Position numbers and translations under genes: made by a program | The notes under the pieces: model-generated | The model's input: the letters and a program-made list of their open reading frames with translations, nothing else | Told to the model about the DNA's origin: nothing | The model's database searches: none | Part shown: in pieces, positions 56,628 to 64,000 of the stretch | Position numbering within the stretch: the stretch's first letter is position 1 | Layout of the letters: the number at the start of each line of letters is the position of its first letter | NCBI RefSeq assembly: GCF_002939785.1 | Contig: NZ_MDEC01000017.1 | Span: 37,497 to 101,496, forward strand | Direction of reading: 5' to 3' | DNA length: 64,000 nt | Source: Xanthomonas codiaei | GTDB lineage: Bacteria > Pseudomonadota > Gammaproteobacteria > Xanthomonadales > Xanthomonadaceae

Positions 56628-59600
56628 GTGCTGAAGCTTTTGATGGGTGTGGTGTGTCTGATCGCGTTGCCCGCAAGTGCAGCGTCCGTGGCTGCACCGG
56701 AACTGCTGTTCCGCGTGTCCGCCGATCGCAGCCTGGAGGCCGATGTGGCCCGCGGCGACGGCGTGCCCAACTTCCGCGACAAGATCGCGCTGGTGCCCAC
56801 CGGCAAACGCGGCAACGCCATCGAATGGGCCGACGACGGCGTGCTGTCGTGGAATGCGCCCGGCAACCTCTACACCCAGCGCGGCACGCTCAGCTTCTTC
56901 TGGCGTTCGCGCTATCCCGTCGGCGAAGCGCCTTTCGTGATCTTCCGCGTCGGCTACGCCGACCACACCAGCTGGGACATGGCCTGGCTGCGCATCGACT
57001 GGAACGGCCATGGCTTCGATGCCTTCGTCACCGACGCCAACCTCGCGCGCACCCGCGTCTCCTTCAAGCTGGATAAACCCCCCACTGCCAGCGACTGGAC
57101 GCATATCGCCTTCGCCTGGGACGAAACCCGTGGCGTGCGCCTGTATGTCGATGGGAAAGAAGCCGCACGCGTGGACTGCGGTGCGCCCTGCGCCAATGGC
57201 GGCGCGCTCGACTACGATGCCGCGCTGGACCAGTTCGGCTTGGCCGGCCGCGTGATGTCGCCGCACCAGGTGCAGAGCCGCTACAACTTCCTGCGCGGCA
57301 GCGACTTCGACGAACTCCGCATCTACGACCGCATGCTCGACGCCAGCGGCGCCGCCGCGCTCGCACGCCTGCAGGAGCCCGCCACCGCCGAGCCGGCCAC
57401 ATCTGCATCGCAACACGCCGCCTTCCTGCACCGCTACGGCTGGGACAACGGCCACGCACCGCCACTGCTGAGCGCACCGGTCACCCGCATCCGCAAGGTG
57501 GAATTCACCGACGCGCGCGACCTCAAGCAATGGATGTGGAAGGCCACCGACGGCATCGCCGAAACCACCTGGCCCGGCGTCTACAACCGCTCGCGCCTCC
57601 CGGGGCGGAACGATTACTTCCAGCTGCCGGACTGGAACACCTACGTCGAAGGCGGCAAGGCGCTGGACCTCACCCTGCCGGACGAGCCGGTCAACCGCAT
57701 CGAGCTGCGTGGCGCCGCCTATGGCCAGGCCACGTACGCCACATCCGACGCGCAGCCGCAGCCCTTGTTCGCCCGCAGCCAGGGCGTGGTACGCAGCGTG
57801 GATCAGTTCCCCGAGCGCCGCGGCGGCACACTGCGCTTTGCCAACACCGCGCAGGAAACCCCCATCCAGGAAATCTGGGCCTACAACGTGCAGCCGGGCG
57901 CCGTGCCCAAGGGCAGCGCGCAACTCAGCTACACCGTGCGCAGCGACATCCAGCCGGACTACGACAACCTCGCCCCACTGCGCGATGTCATCGCCGGCCG
58001 CTACCCGCCGGGCGAGCGCCAGACCGTGATCGCGCTGCCCACCAAGGCGCCCGCGCGCAAGCGCCCCAGCGACAAGGCCGCAGCAAGCGCGCAGCACCCC
58101 ATCGTGCACATCCTTGTGCCGTCCAGCCTGGGCGACCCGCCGCCGGACCAGGCGCTGATGCGCAGCTGGTCGTACGGTTGGGAGAACATGCACGACGGCC
58201 TGGACGGCATCGCCATCACCCTGCCGGCGCTCAACTTGCCGGCCACCCACAATGGCAGCATCCCGCTCAACATCCGCATCAAGGACCCCATCTGGCCCGC
58301 ACGCGACATGATCGATGTCTCGGTCGCGGTCGTCCCCGGCCAGGCTCGCACGCTGTGGCTGGACCTGCGCGACAGAATCCTCAGCAACGAAAGCCTGATG
58401 CTCAGCATCGCCGCCGCCGCGCCCGGCTTCGATGCCAATACGCTCGACGGCACCCAATTGCAGCTGGTGTTCAAACCGCGCAATGAGGCCGTCAAAGAGC
58501 ACGTGGCCGACCGCTTCAACCAGGTCAAGGACAACTGGGGCTTTCTGGTGGAAGAACACACCACCTCCAAGCGCCAGCTGCTCTACAAGCGCCTGGACGC
58601 CGACATCACCGACCTGCTGCGCGTGGACCCGGACAACGCCCTCGGCCGCCAGTACTGGAACGACATCAGCTACGCCAACCAGGGCGCGTTGCCTGTCGAG
58701 CTGCCCACCGTGCCCAAGGGCGTGCCCGCTTGGGCGTTCTGGCAGCTGCAAGACCTTAGCGCCACCCGCCGCTACATCCGCTGGTGGATCGAGCAACGCC
58801 AGGTGGCCTATGGCGATTTCGGCGGCGGCATCTCGGATGATTCGGACCTGGTGCAGCAATGGCCCGGCGTCGCGCTGATGGGCGTGGACCCGGACATGCT
58901 CAACGCCTCCATGCTGGCGCTGTCCGATGCCAACTACCGCAACGGCATGTTCACCAACGGCCTGTCCACCATCGAAACCGACGAGCTGCATTCGTATGAG
59001 GAGGGCATCAACCTCAACAGCGCCCTGCTGTACCTCAACTGGGGCGACCCGCGCACCGTCGAGCGCCTGATGGAAACCGTCAAAGCCTTCGACAATGTCA
59101 TCCAGGTCAACCCGCAAGGCCACCTGCTGTTCGCCAGCAACTGGTTCGGCGGCCGCAAGGTCTACCGCGAGCCCAACTGGCAATGGCAAAAACCGTACTC
59201 CTTCCCCATCGTGCACCCGGCCATCCTGCTGGGCGGCTATAACGCCGACCCCAACAGCCGCCGCATCGTCACCGGGTTAGCGGATGGCTATCTCGCCCAC
59301 GCCTACACCAACGCCAAGGGCAACTGGGCGCTGCCCAACGAGATCAACTGGCAAACCGGCAAAACCCGCGGCGGCGAACTGTTCGAAGGCAGCGGCGGCG
59401 CCGACACCTTGCACACCTTCTGGGCCGCCTACCGCTTCACCGGCGAGCAGCGTTATCTCAAAGCCATTGACTACCGCGTCGCCAACAGCGGCCCGAATGG
59501 TTTATCGCTGCTCAACGAGAACTTCCTCGACGTCATGGGCAAGCGCAACGACTGGAGCGGCAAGCTCATCGATGCCGCAAATAAAGACGACGGCAGCGCC

Positions 59601-60488
59601 CCGGACTTCCCGCACTTTGTTGCCTGGGAGCAGACCGGCAATCTCGAGTATCTCGCCGCCATTTACCGCAGCGAGGCAAGAGAGAAACTGCAGAACTTCT
59701 ACATGAACACCGAAGGCCACTGGTGGAGCGACCGCGTGGAATCCCCCACGGTCAACCTGCAACGCGCACGCCTGGGCGGCGTGGCGCTCAAGCGCAACCA
59801 GACCTACCCCGGCCACACCGTGAGCTGGCGCTTCGCCGACCCAGAGGCCGCCACCCAGGTCGCCATCGCCATCCCCGCACCCCAGCAAGACCGCTTCACC
59901 GTCATCGCCTACAACACATCGAATAAAAACCAGCGCGCCAGCATGACCGGCTGGAACGTCGCCCCAGGCCAATGGCGCATCACCCAAGGCGTGAGCAAAG
60001 GCAATGACGGCAAGCTCGACAGCAACGCCAAGACACAAGAGGTCGCTTTCGAAAAAAGCGCTTCCATCGATATCGACTTCCCCGCAGGCCGCACCACCGT
60101 CCTGCAGCTCGAACGCATCGCAGCCACCACCCCGGTCGAACTACGCCCGGACCTGGGCATCGGCCATGGCGACGTGCGCGTGACTGCAGCCGCTATCGAG
60201 GTGACCGTGCACAGCCTCGGCCATGCAGACGCACCGGCCGGGTTTGTGGTGCTGGAGGATGCGCGTGGCAAGGAGTTGGCACGGGCCGCCTTTCCGGCGC
60301 TTGCCGCACCACGCAATCTGCAGCCAATCACCGCCCAGGTACGCCTGCCACTAACCAACGCGGCAAATCAAAAAACCGCGCAATTGCGTGTGGTGACCGA
60401 AAGCAACACCCCAGAGATTACCGACCTCAACAATAATCTCGCTCTATCCACCCCAGCCAAGCCGGCAACCGCAGAAAACAACCAATAA
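56628..60488 (+). CDS. Large secreted LamG-containing protein of the pectin locus, 1286 aa
   Basis: GTG 56628 with GAGG five bases before, reading MLKLLMGVVCLIALPASAAS (signal peptide); ATG 56643 is an alternative. A concanavalin/LamG-like domain covers about residues 20-235 (GTLSFFWRSRYPVGEAPFVI, WTHIAFAWDETRGVRLYVDG, FDELRIYDRMLDASG). A linker and beta-rich region follow, then from about residue 680 a long helical part resembling an (alpha/alpha) toroid (GDFGGGISDDSDLVQQWPG, ETDELHSYEEGINLNSALLY, LFASNWFGGRKVYREPNWQW), and beta-sandwich domains at the C-terminus. No known lyase or hydrolase family could be named. It is likely a glycan-active enzyme working on pectic polymers. Confidence 0.85.
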   Translation: MLKLLMGVVCLIALPASAASVAAPELLFRVSADRSLEADVARGDGVPNFRDKIALVPTGKRGNAIEWADDGVLSWNAPGNLYTQRGTLSFFWRSRYPVGEAPFVIFRVGYADHTSWDMAWLRIDWNGHGFDAFVTDANLARTRVSFKLDKPPTASDWTHIAFAWDETRGVRLYVDGKEAARVDCGAPCANGGALDYDAALDQFGLAGRVMSPHQVQSRYNFLRGSDFDELRIYDRMLDASGAAALARLQEPATAEPATSASQHAAFLHRYGWDNGHAPPLLSAPVTRIRKVEFTDARDLKQWMWKATDGIAETTWPGVYNRSRLPGRNDYFQLPDWNTYVEGGKALDLTLPDEPVNRIELRGAAYGQATYATSDAQPQPLFARSQGVVRSVDQFPERRGGTLRFANTAQETPIQEIWAYNVQPGAVPKGSAQLSYTVRSDIQPDYDNLAPLRDVIAGRYPPGERQTVIALPTKAPARKRPSDKAAASAQHPIVHILVPSSLGDPPPDQALMRSWSYGWENMHDGLDGIAITLPALNLPATHNGSIPLNIRIKDPIWPARDMIDVSVAVVPGQARTLWLDLRDRILSNESLMLSIAAAAPGFDANTLDGTQLQLVFKPRNEAVKEHVADRFNQVKDNWGFLVEEHTTSKRQLLYKRLDADITDLLRVDPDNALGRQYWNDISYANQGALPVELPTVPKGVPAWAFWQLQDLSATRRYIRWWIEQRQVAYGDFGGGISDDSDLVQQWPGVALMGVDPDMLNASMLALSDANYRNGMFTNGLSTIETDELHSYEEGINLNSALLYLNWGDPRTVERLMETVKAFDNVIQVNPQGHLLFASNWFGGRKVYREPNWQWQKPYSFPIVHPAILLGGYNADPNSRRIVTGLADGYLAHAYTNAKGNWALPNEINWQTGKTRGGELFEGSGGADTLHTFWAAYRFTGEQRYLKAIDYRVANSGPNGLSLLNENFLDVMGKRNDWSGKLIDAANKDDGSAPDFPHFVAWEQTGNLEYLAAIYRSEAREKLQNFYMNTEGHWWSDRVESPTVNLQRARLGGVALKRNQTYPGHTVSWRFADPEAATQVAIAIPAPQQDRFTVIAYNTSNKNQRASMTGWNVAPGQWRITQGVSKGNDGKLDSNAKTQEVAFEKSASIDIDFPAGRTTVLQLERIAATTPVELRPDLGIGHGDVRVTAAAIEVTVHSLGHADAPAGFVVLEDARGKELARAAFPALAAPRNLQPITAQVRLPLTNAANQKTAQLRVVTESNTPEITDLNNNLALSTPAKPATAENNQ

Positions 60489-60503
60489 CCCGAGACACCA
60501 AGC

Positions 60504-60527
60504 CCTTCTCCCGAACGCGGGAGAAGG
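60504..60527 (+). terminator. REP-type hairpin after the pectin operon
   Basis: CCTTCTCCCG (60504-60513), loop AACG, CGGGAGAAGG (60518-60527): a perfect 10-bp stem 15 bp after the stop, followed by TGCCCGAAGGGCGGATGAGGG, the usual REP context of this genome. It could act as operon terminator or mRNA stabiliser; there is no T-run. Confidence 0.65.
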
Positions 60528-60675
60528 TGCCCGAAGGGCGGATGAGGGCAAACCCGATAAAGCCAGCGATCAGCCGCGCAAGCGCATTGACGCAACCCAA
60601 AAACTCGGCGAGGATCAAAACACGCAGCATGTAACGCAGCCGCAAAGCCACACATTTCTTCAGGGGGAAGAAACA

Positions 60676-60843
60676 ATGTTGAGCAAGGCATGGAGCATCG
60701 TGGCACTGACTGTGGCCGCATTCGGTTTGTTTACCCCAACAGCGCAAGCGCGCGTCAGGGCCGCCGGCACGCACCACACCACCAGTCACGGCGGTCACTA
60801 CAGCGCAGGCCACGGCGCCTTGTATAAGGACAGCTGCTATTGA
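60676..60843 (+). CDS. Small secreted His/Gly-rich peptide, 55 aa
   Basis: ATG 60676 with GGGGGAAG upstream. MLSKAWSIVALTVAAFGLFT is a signal peptide with likely cleavage after AQA. The mature part, about 30 residues, reads RVRAAGTHHTTSHGGHYSAG then HGALYKDSCY, with six His. It recalls the small secreted proteins of Xanthomonas and other plant bacteria with SHGGxYxxGxGSSHKGG repeats, and may be a shortened member of that group. His-rich composition suggests metal binding. The stop overlaps a TTG that opens a further small ORF. Confidence 0.62.
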   Translation: MLSKAWSIVALTVAAFGLFTPTAQARVRAAGTHHTTSHGGHYSAGHGALYKDSCY

Positions 60844-60956
60844 TCAAGAGGATTGATATTGGGGGATTAATTGTCTTCATCCACCTGTTTTACCTGTTTC
60901 CCCTCAAGTCGAATTTGCTCCGTGCGTGGCTACCTATGGCGTTAGTCTTCATGTAA
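60840..60956 (+). CDS. Possible small membrane peptide, 38 aa
   Basis: A TTG at 60840 overlaps the preceding stop as TTGA, giving MIKRIDIGGLIVFIHLFYLF then PLKSNLLRAWLPMALVFM. It is a short positively charged start followed by a hydrophobic helix and a second hydrophobic stretch. Support is only the overlap and the clear membrane character. Confidence 0.3.
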   Translation: MIKRIDIGGLIVFIHLFYLFPLKSNLLRAWLPMALVFM

Positions 60957-61035
60957 GCAATCTCAGTCAGTGAGTAGTAAAGCTCAGTAGGATTTACCAA
61001 TTTTTATAAGTTTCAAAGTTTAACTGGGGGATGGG

Positions 61036-61818
61036 ATGGCGAATTACATAAAAAAGGAAATTCTCGCAGAGGCCTATACTCACTTGGATATCGAGATATT
61101 CGATGACAAGTTGCGCCTTGACCAACTGCGTAGCGAGTTGACTGCTTTCTTTAAAGAGCGAGCTAGCTTCTTATTCGGAACCGACGTCGACATCGTTGTT
61201 GAGTTCGAAGAGGGTAGTTTGAAGACTCGAGTCATTGCATTTGGCTCGGCCGCCGCCGTCATAGCCGGCGCCATCGGTGCTTATCCTTCCTTCAAGGAGG
61301 GAGTAACTCACATCGCGAATGATGCAGTCGCGATAGCGCAATCCGCCAACATTGAGGTCATCTTCAGAACGCGCACGGCGTATTGCGACCGTCTCCGCGT
61401 GGAGAAGCGAAGAGGTGTATTTGGCCGTGTTCAAGCCCTTCTCGTAGAATTGGAGGGAATCACCGCAGATATCGAGGCCTCCAAGTTGCCCACGGGGCGA
61501 AAATCAATTGAAACAATAGACACCTTGAATGATCGGTTGATTAGATGGGATGAAAAGGCTGACATATTGTTTTCAAAGTTTGAAGATCAAGATACTGAAG
61601 CCTGTATTGCAGAAGGCCTCTTAGAGGAGGCAGCCAATCTGCCGGCAGATTTCCCCTGGCAAAAGGAACTCGTGGCATCAAGCCTCAGGTCACAAATAGT
61701 TGACAGCGATATCCGGGTGGCTTCGCAAATTGCAGGATTATCCAGTCGCTACAACGCTGTGCTAAAGTCGATAAAGAAAAAGCTTGAGAAGCGACTTAAA
61801 CAAGCAGGGGAGGGATAA
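61036..61818 (+). CDS. Unknown protein of the AT-rich segment, 260 aa
   Basis: ATG 61036 (MANYIKKEILAEAYTHLDIE), preceded by GGGGGATGG. Acidic N-terminal domain, then VVEFEEGSLKTRVIAFGSAA with a hydrophobic segment at about 66-84 (AFGSAAAVIAGAIGAY), suggesting one membrane-inserted helix, followed by a charged region with YCDRLRVEKRRGVFGRVQAL and a Lys-rich C-terminal helix (KSIKKKLEKRLKQ). The codon usage is AT-rich and unlike the core genes, so transfer is likely. Not recognised. Similar EEGSLK-type segments occur in small proteins encoded near mobile or defence genes, but I cannot name the family. Confidence 0.8.
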   Translation: MANYIKKEILAEAYTHLDIEIFDDKLRLDQLRSELTAFFKERASFLFGTDVDIVVEFEEGSLKTRVIAFGSAAAVIAGAIGAYPSFKEGVTHIANDAVAIAQSANIEVIFRTRTAYCDRLRVEKRRGVFGRVQALLVELEGITADIEASKLPTGRKSIETIDTLNDRLIRWDEKADILFSKFEDQDTEACIAEGLLEEAANLPADFPWQKELVASSLRSQIVDSDIRVASQIAGLSSRYNAVLKSIKKKLEKRLKQAGEG

Positions 61819-61965
61819 AGATCATTCAAGCCTCCATTTCGCGGGGAAGGCGTGATGCAAAAACCTATTTAATAATAACTGGAATAGGGGCGGAATGAAT
61901 AGAGAATCCAGCTTGACCTCCGCTCCCCTAAAATCTACTACTAATAGAACTAACAAGGATGCCTC

Positions 61966-63027
61966 GTGTCAACGTCATATGTAATCTGGAATAATAAAGG
62001 TGGCGTGGGAAAAAGTACGATCACGTTCAACTTGGCATCTAGATATGCCGAGTTAAATCCAAAGAAAAATGTTCTTGTTATAGATATGTGCCCGCAAGCA
62101 AATGCCAGCATGATGCTTTTGGGGGGAGGGTTAAAAGGAGAAGCCGCAGTTCATGCTCTTTGCACAAGTCCGGACTCGCCTACAATTGTAGGATATCTAA
62201 CAAAGGCCCTTGGTGGCGGGCCTCTAGCGCCGTCACCTAATCCTTTAGATTACGTAAGTAAAGTTAAGAAAACTAATTCTAATCTTCCCGAAAATTTGTT
62301 CTTGGTTTGTGGAGATCCAAATCTTGAGCTGATAGCTGCATGGATATCAAATCTGGCATCATCGCAGCAAGTCTTGCCGAATGTGCGTCCATGGGTATGG
62401 GTCCATGAAGTGATGCGGCGCTTCATCGACCTGCTAAAAATAGAAATGCCTGGCGACTGGAGCGTATTCATAGACACAAATCCAAGCTTTTCTAGTTACA
62501 CAGAATTGGCGATCTGTGCTGTCGATAGGCTTTTGCTTCCAGTAAATGCGGATGATTCTTCTCGGACGGCTATTGGAGCCATGCATTCGTTGCTGTATGG
62601 CCAAAACCCGCCGCATCCGATATATGGTGCATGGACATTTGCACATAACGCGAGTGTCTTCAAAGTGCAAGTTCCAAAGATACATTTAGTAATAGGAAAT
62701 CGCCTCACCCAGAATCTTGGTGCTGCTGCAGCTTTCGCTGCACTTTCTCAGGCAAGTGTTGAGTCCCTGTATGATCTGTTCTTAGTAAATCCAAGTAGAT
62801 TTACATCTAGAGTCGCAGTGCCAGTGAGTGAAGTTGATTTTGTTGGAAAATACTCAGTACTTCTTCGTGACTTCAATACGGCTGGTGTCGTTGCTGCTCA
62901 TGAGGGAGTTCCAGTTTCATCTTTGCAAAGTGGAAGTCACAATCTGCATGGAAGAACGGTGCGCGTTGATAACGATAGAATAACTGATTGTAGGATCGCC
63001 TTGGATACTTTGGTTAGGTTAATCTAG
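61966..63027 (+). CDS. ParA/MinD-like P-loop ATPase, 353 aa
   Basis: GTG 61966 with AAGGA upstream (MSTSYVIWNNKGGVGKSTIT). The deviant Walker A KGGVGKST at residues 11-18 is the mark of ParA/MinD/Soj ATPases; VLVIDMCPQANASMML is the Walker A' region, and FIDTNPSFSSYTELAICAVD the Walker B. The remainder is longer and unlike plasmid ParA, with no ParB gene or centromere-like repeats near. The DNA is AT-rich. It lies 147 bp after the 260-aa gene on the same strand and may form a module with it. It could be an orphan chromosome or plasmid partition protein, or part of an accessory system. Confidence 0.9.
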   Translation: MSTSYVIWNNKGGVGKSTITFNLASRYAELNPKKNVLVIDMCPQANASMMLLGGGLKGEAAVHALCTSPDSPTIVGYLTKALGGGPLAPSPNPLDYVSKVKKTNSNLPENLFLVCGDPNLELIAAWISNLASSQQVLPNVRPWVWVHEVMRRFIDLLKIEMPGDWSVFIDTNPSFSSYTELAICAVDRLLLPVNADDSSRTAIGAMHSLLYGQNPPHPIYGAWTFAHNASVFKVQVPKIHLVIGNRLTQNLGAAAAFAALSQASVESLYDLFLVNPSRFTSRVAVPVSEVDFVGKYSVLLRDFNTAGVVAAHEGVPVSSLQSGSHNLHGRTVRVDNDRITDCRIALDTLVRLI

Positions 63028-63073
63028 TTAGAAAAATGAAAAAGGTTTCCGCATCTTAGGTATCCCCACGTTC

Positions 63074-63241
63074 CTACGGCACCAGCGTCATCTGCTCACG
63101 CACTGCGTCGGGCAGTATGCGCAAGCGTTCTAGCCAGCGTGAGACAGGTTCCATCGGCCAACGTCTGATCAGCGCCTCGCGGCCGAAGCGCAGCGCCGAA
63201 TAGAGCTTGCGTGTGCTGCTGCGCCAGGAGAACGGGGTCAA
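63074..63241 (-). pseudogene. GC-rich gene remnant at the edge of the AT-rich segment
   Basis: The minus strand reads LTPFSWRSSTRKLYSALRFG, then REALIRRWPMEPVSRWLERL and RILPDAVREQMTLVP before TAG. There is no proper start: a stop lies just upstream of TTG 63241. Composition and GC content match the core genome, unlike both neighbours, so this looks like the 3' end of a gene cut by an insertion. The family is not recognised. Confidence 0.4.
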
Positions 63242-63347
63242 GTGCAATTAATAAGTAGACGTGACTAATTTTCCTTACTTAAAATTTGACCTTTCGTGTC
63301 CTACAGTCCGGATTAATTCAGAGATTTAGTTTTCGGGAGAATCGCAG

Positions 63348-63932
63348 TTGAGAAATCCATGGCTGGCTCTTCCAAAAAGTGCGCCTTACATCCTGCCTGA
63401 CGACCGCCCGCTGGTCGAGGAATTTAACAGCCGAGCCGTGCCGGAGAAGCGGTATGATCTATCGCTGTTTCCCGAGCCATACTTTGGTCGCTTAGACGCT
63501 CCAGTAGTGTTTCTTGCTCTCAACCCTGGCTGGAATCCTCTTGACGCGGCCATGCATAGTCGCCCAGATTTTGCCACCCAATGCGAACTGTCGTTGGCGC
63601 ACTCGCTTGCACCATATCCCTTTCTTCACTTGCAACCGGTTTGCGACACGCCAGGTAGCTTGTGGTGGCGTCGCATCACTAAGCCTTTGATCTCTGATGC
63701 TGGCTTCGATGCAGTCGCAAAGAACATCTCCTGCCTTCAATTTTTTCCATACCATTCCCGTAAGTTTGGTTCTCATACCACCTCTATTCCGTCCCAGTTG
63801 TACGGCATTGAACTGGTCAGGGAAGCCATGGCCCGGGGTGCCGAAATCGTGGTGATGCGTTCTTGGAAGTTATGGTCCAAGGCGGTTCCAGATCTCACCT
63901 GCTACTCCCACTTGCACCTAGGAAAGGTCTGA
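63348..63932 (+). CDS. Hypothetical protein, possible frameshift near the C-terminus
   Basis: TTG 63348 with GGGAGA upstream (MRNPWLALPKSAPYILPDDR). The central part contains VVFLALNPGWNPLDA and FFPYHSRKFGS, an arrangement that recalls the uracil-DNA glycosylase superfamily (LNPG..), and IVVMRSWKLWSKAVPDL. The frame ends at 63932 after HLHLGKV. A frame shifted by -1 continues through the window end with plausible protein (PRKGLINSPQMRDTTASCRG), so the true C-terminus may be longer and a base may be missing near 63905. If the frame is right as given, the protein is 194 aa. Function unknown. Confidence 0.65.
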   Translation: MRNPWLALPKSAPYILPDDRPLVEEFNSRAVPEKRYDLSLFPEPYFGRLDAPVVFLALNPGWNPLDAAMHSRPDFATQCELSLAHSLAPYPFLHLQPVCDTPGSLWWRRITKPLISDAGFDAVAKNISCLQFFPYHSRKFGSHTTSIPSQLYGIELVREAMARGAEIVVMRSWKLWSKAVPDLTCYSHLHLGKV

Positions 63933-64000
63933 TCAACTCACCACAGATGCGCGACACTACCGCCTCATGTAGAGGATTCATCCATGCAGCTGACGTTCGG
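63906..64000 (+). other. Continuation frame of the preceding gene, to the window edge
   Basis: From about 63911 a reading frame shifted by one base relative to 63348-63932 reads LAPRKGLINSPQMRDTTASC, RGFIHAADVR and has no stop before base 64000. It looks like real C-terminal protein. It needs the sequence beyond the window to decide. Confidence 0.35.

Noticed and set aside
56610..59216. Open frame of 868 codons opposite the LamG gene
   Set aside because: Antisense shadow; the plus-strand frame has a signal peptide and recognisable domains.

Overview
The window is high-GC chromosomal DNA from a plant-associated gammaproteobacterium, almost certainly a Xanthomonas. The grounds are gene content and family-specific signatures: a type IV secretion effector with the Xanthomonadaceae C-terminal XVIPCD domain next to a lipoprotein of immunity type, a FabV enoyl-ACP reductase whose active site falls at Y236/K245 (the numbering known for the X. 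oryzae enzyme), a pectin locus with two very large TonB-dependent receptors, a candidate type III effector, and dispersed GGGAATC-type heptamer repeats and REP palindromes. No rRNA, tRNA or CRISPR array was recognised. Species cannot be fixed from sequence reading alone.

Region 1 (1-12002, all minus strand): a long co-directional run. In transcription order it holds two tldD-like metallopeptidase paralogues with Tat-type signals, a tldE/pmbA-like gene, a DUF4159 protein, then a MoxR ATPase, a DUF58 protein, a BatA-type membrane protein, a DUF4175 protein with a His/Asp-rich insert, and the start of another membrane protein. Several neighbours overlap by ATGA/GTGA. The two tldD copies are separated by about 800 bp of repeats. 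Region 2 (12276-23898): a PL9 pectate lyase, several small hypotheticals, fructose-1,6-bisphosphatase, an aromatic aminotransferase, a TonB-dependent receptor, a frameshifted secreted-protein gene and an ExaC-type aldehyde dehydrogenase.

Region 3 (24051-26080, minus): a T4SS antibacterial effector (M23-like + peptidoglycan-binding + XVIPCD) with its probable lipoprotein immunity partner. It lies between the aldehyde dehydrogenase and a DUF779 gene that usually accompanies it. Region 4 (26933-30783): Ku and LigD for bacterial end joining, with two small hypotheticals. Region 5 (31190-38625): L-lactate dehydrogenase, a doubly frameshifted serine hydrolase, a three-gene minus-strand group (methyltransferase, DUF2141, carotenoid oxygenase) and a divergent NarL-type two-component pair. 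A minisatellite with about 200-bp units follows (38716-39350).

Region 6 (39549-46879): a 1116-aa regulator combining a winged helix, a STAND-type NTPase, a membrane segment and helical repeats, coupled to a 133-aa partner; fabV; and a less GC-rich gene whose product has ankyrin-like and ADP-ribosyltransferase-like segments and an imperfect PIP box upstream, a candidate type III effector. Region 7 (46886-60488) is a pectin utilisation locus. It has KDG kinase divergent from two TonB-dependent receptors, pectin methylesterase, PL10 pectate lyase and a 1286-aa secreted LamG-containing protein of unknown family. Two operator-like palindromes lie in the divergent promoter region. The enzymes would demethylate and cleave pectin outside the cytoplasm, the receptors import oligogalacturonides, and KdgK phosphorylates the final KDG.

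Region 8 (60676-64000): small secreted and membrane peptides, then an AT-richer accessory segment with a two-gene module (a 260-aa unknown protein and a ParA-like ATPase), a gene remnant, and a protein that appears frameshifted near its C-terminus. A 142-146 bp long-hairpin element occurs in four full copies and one internally deleted copy across the window.
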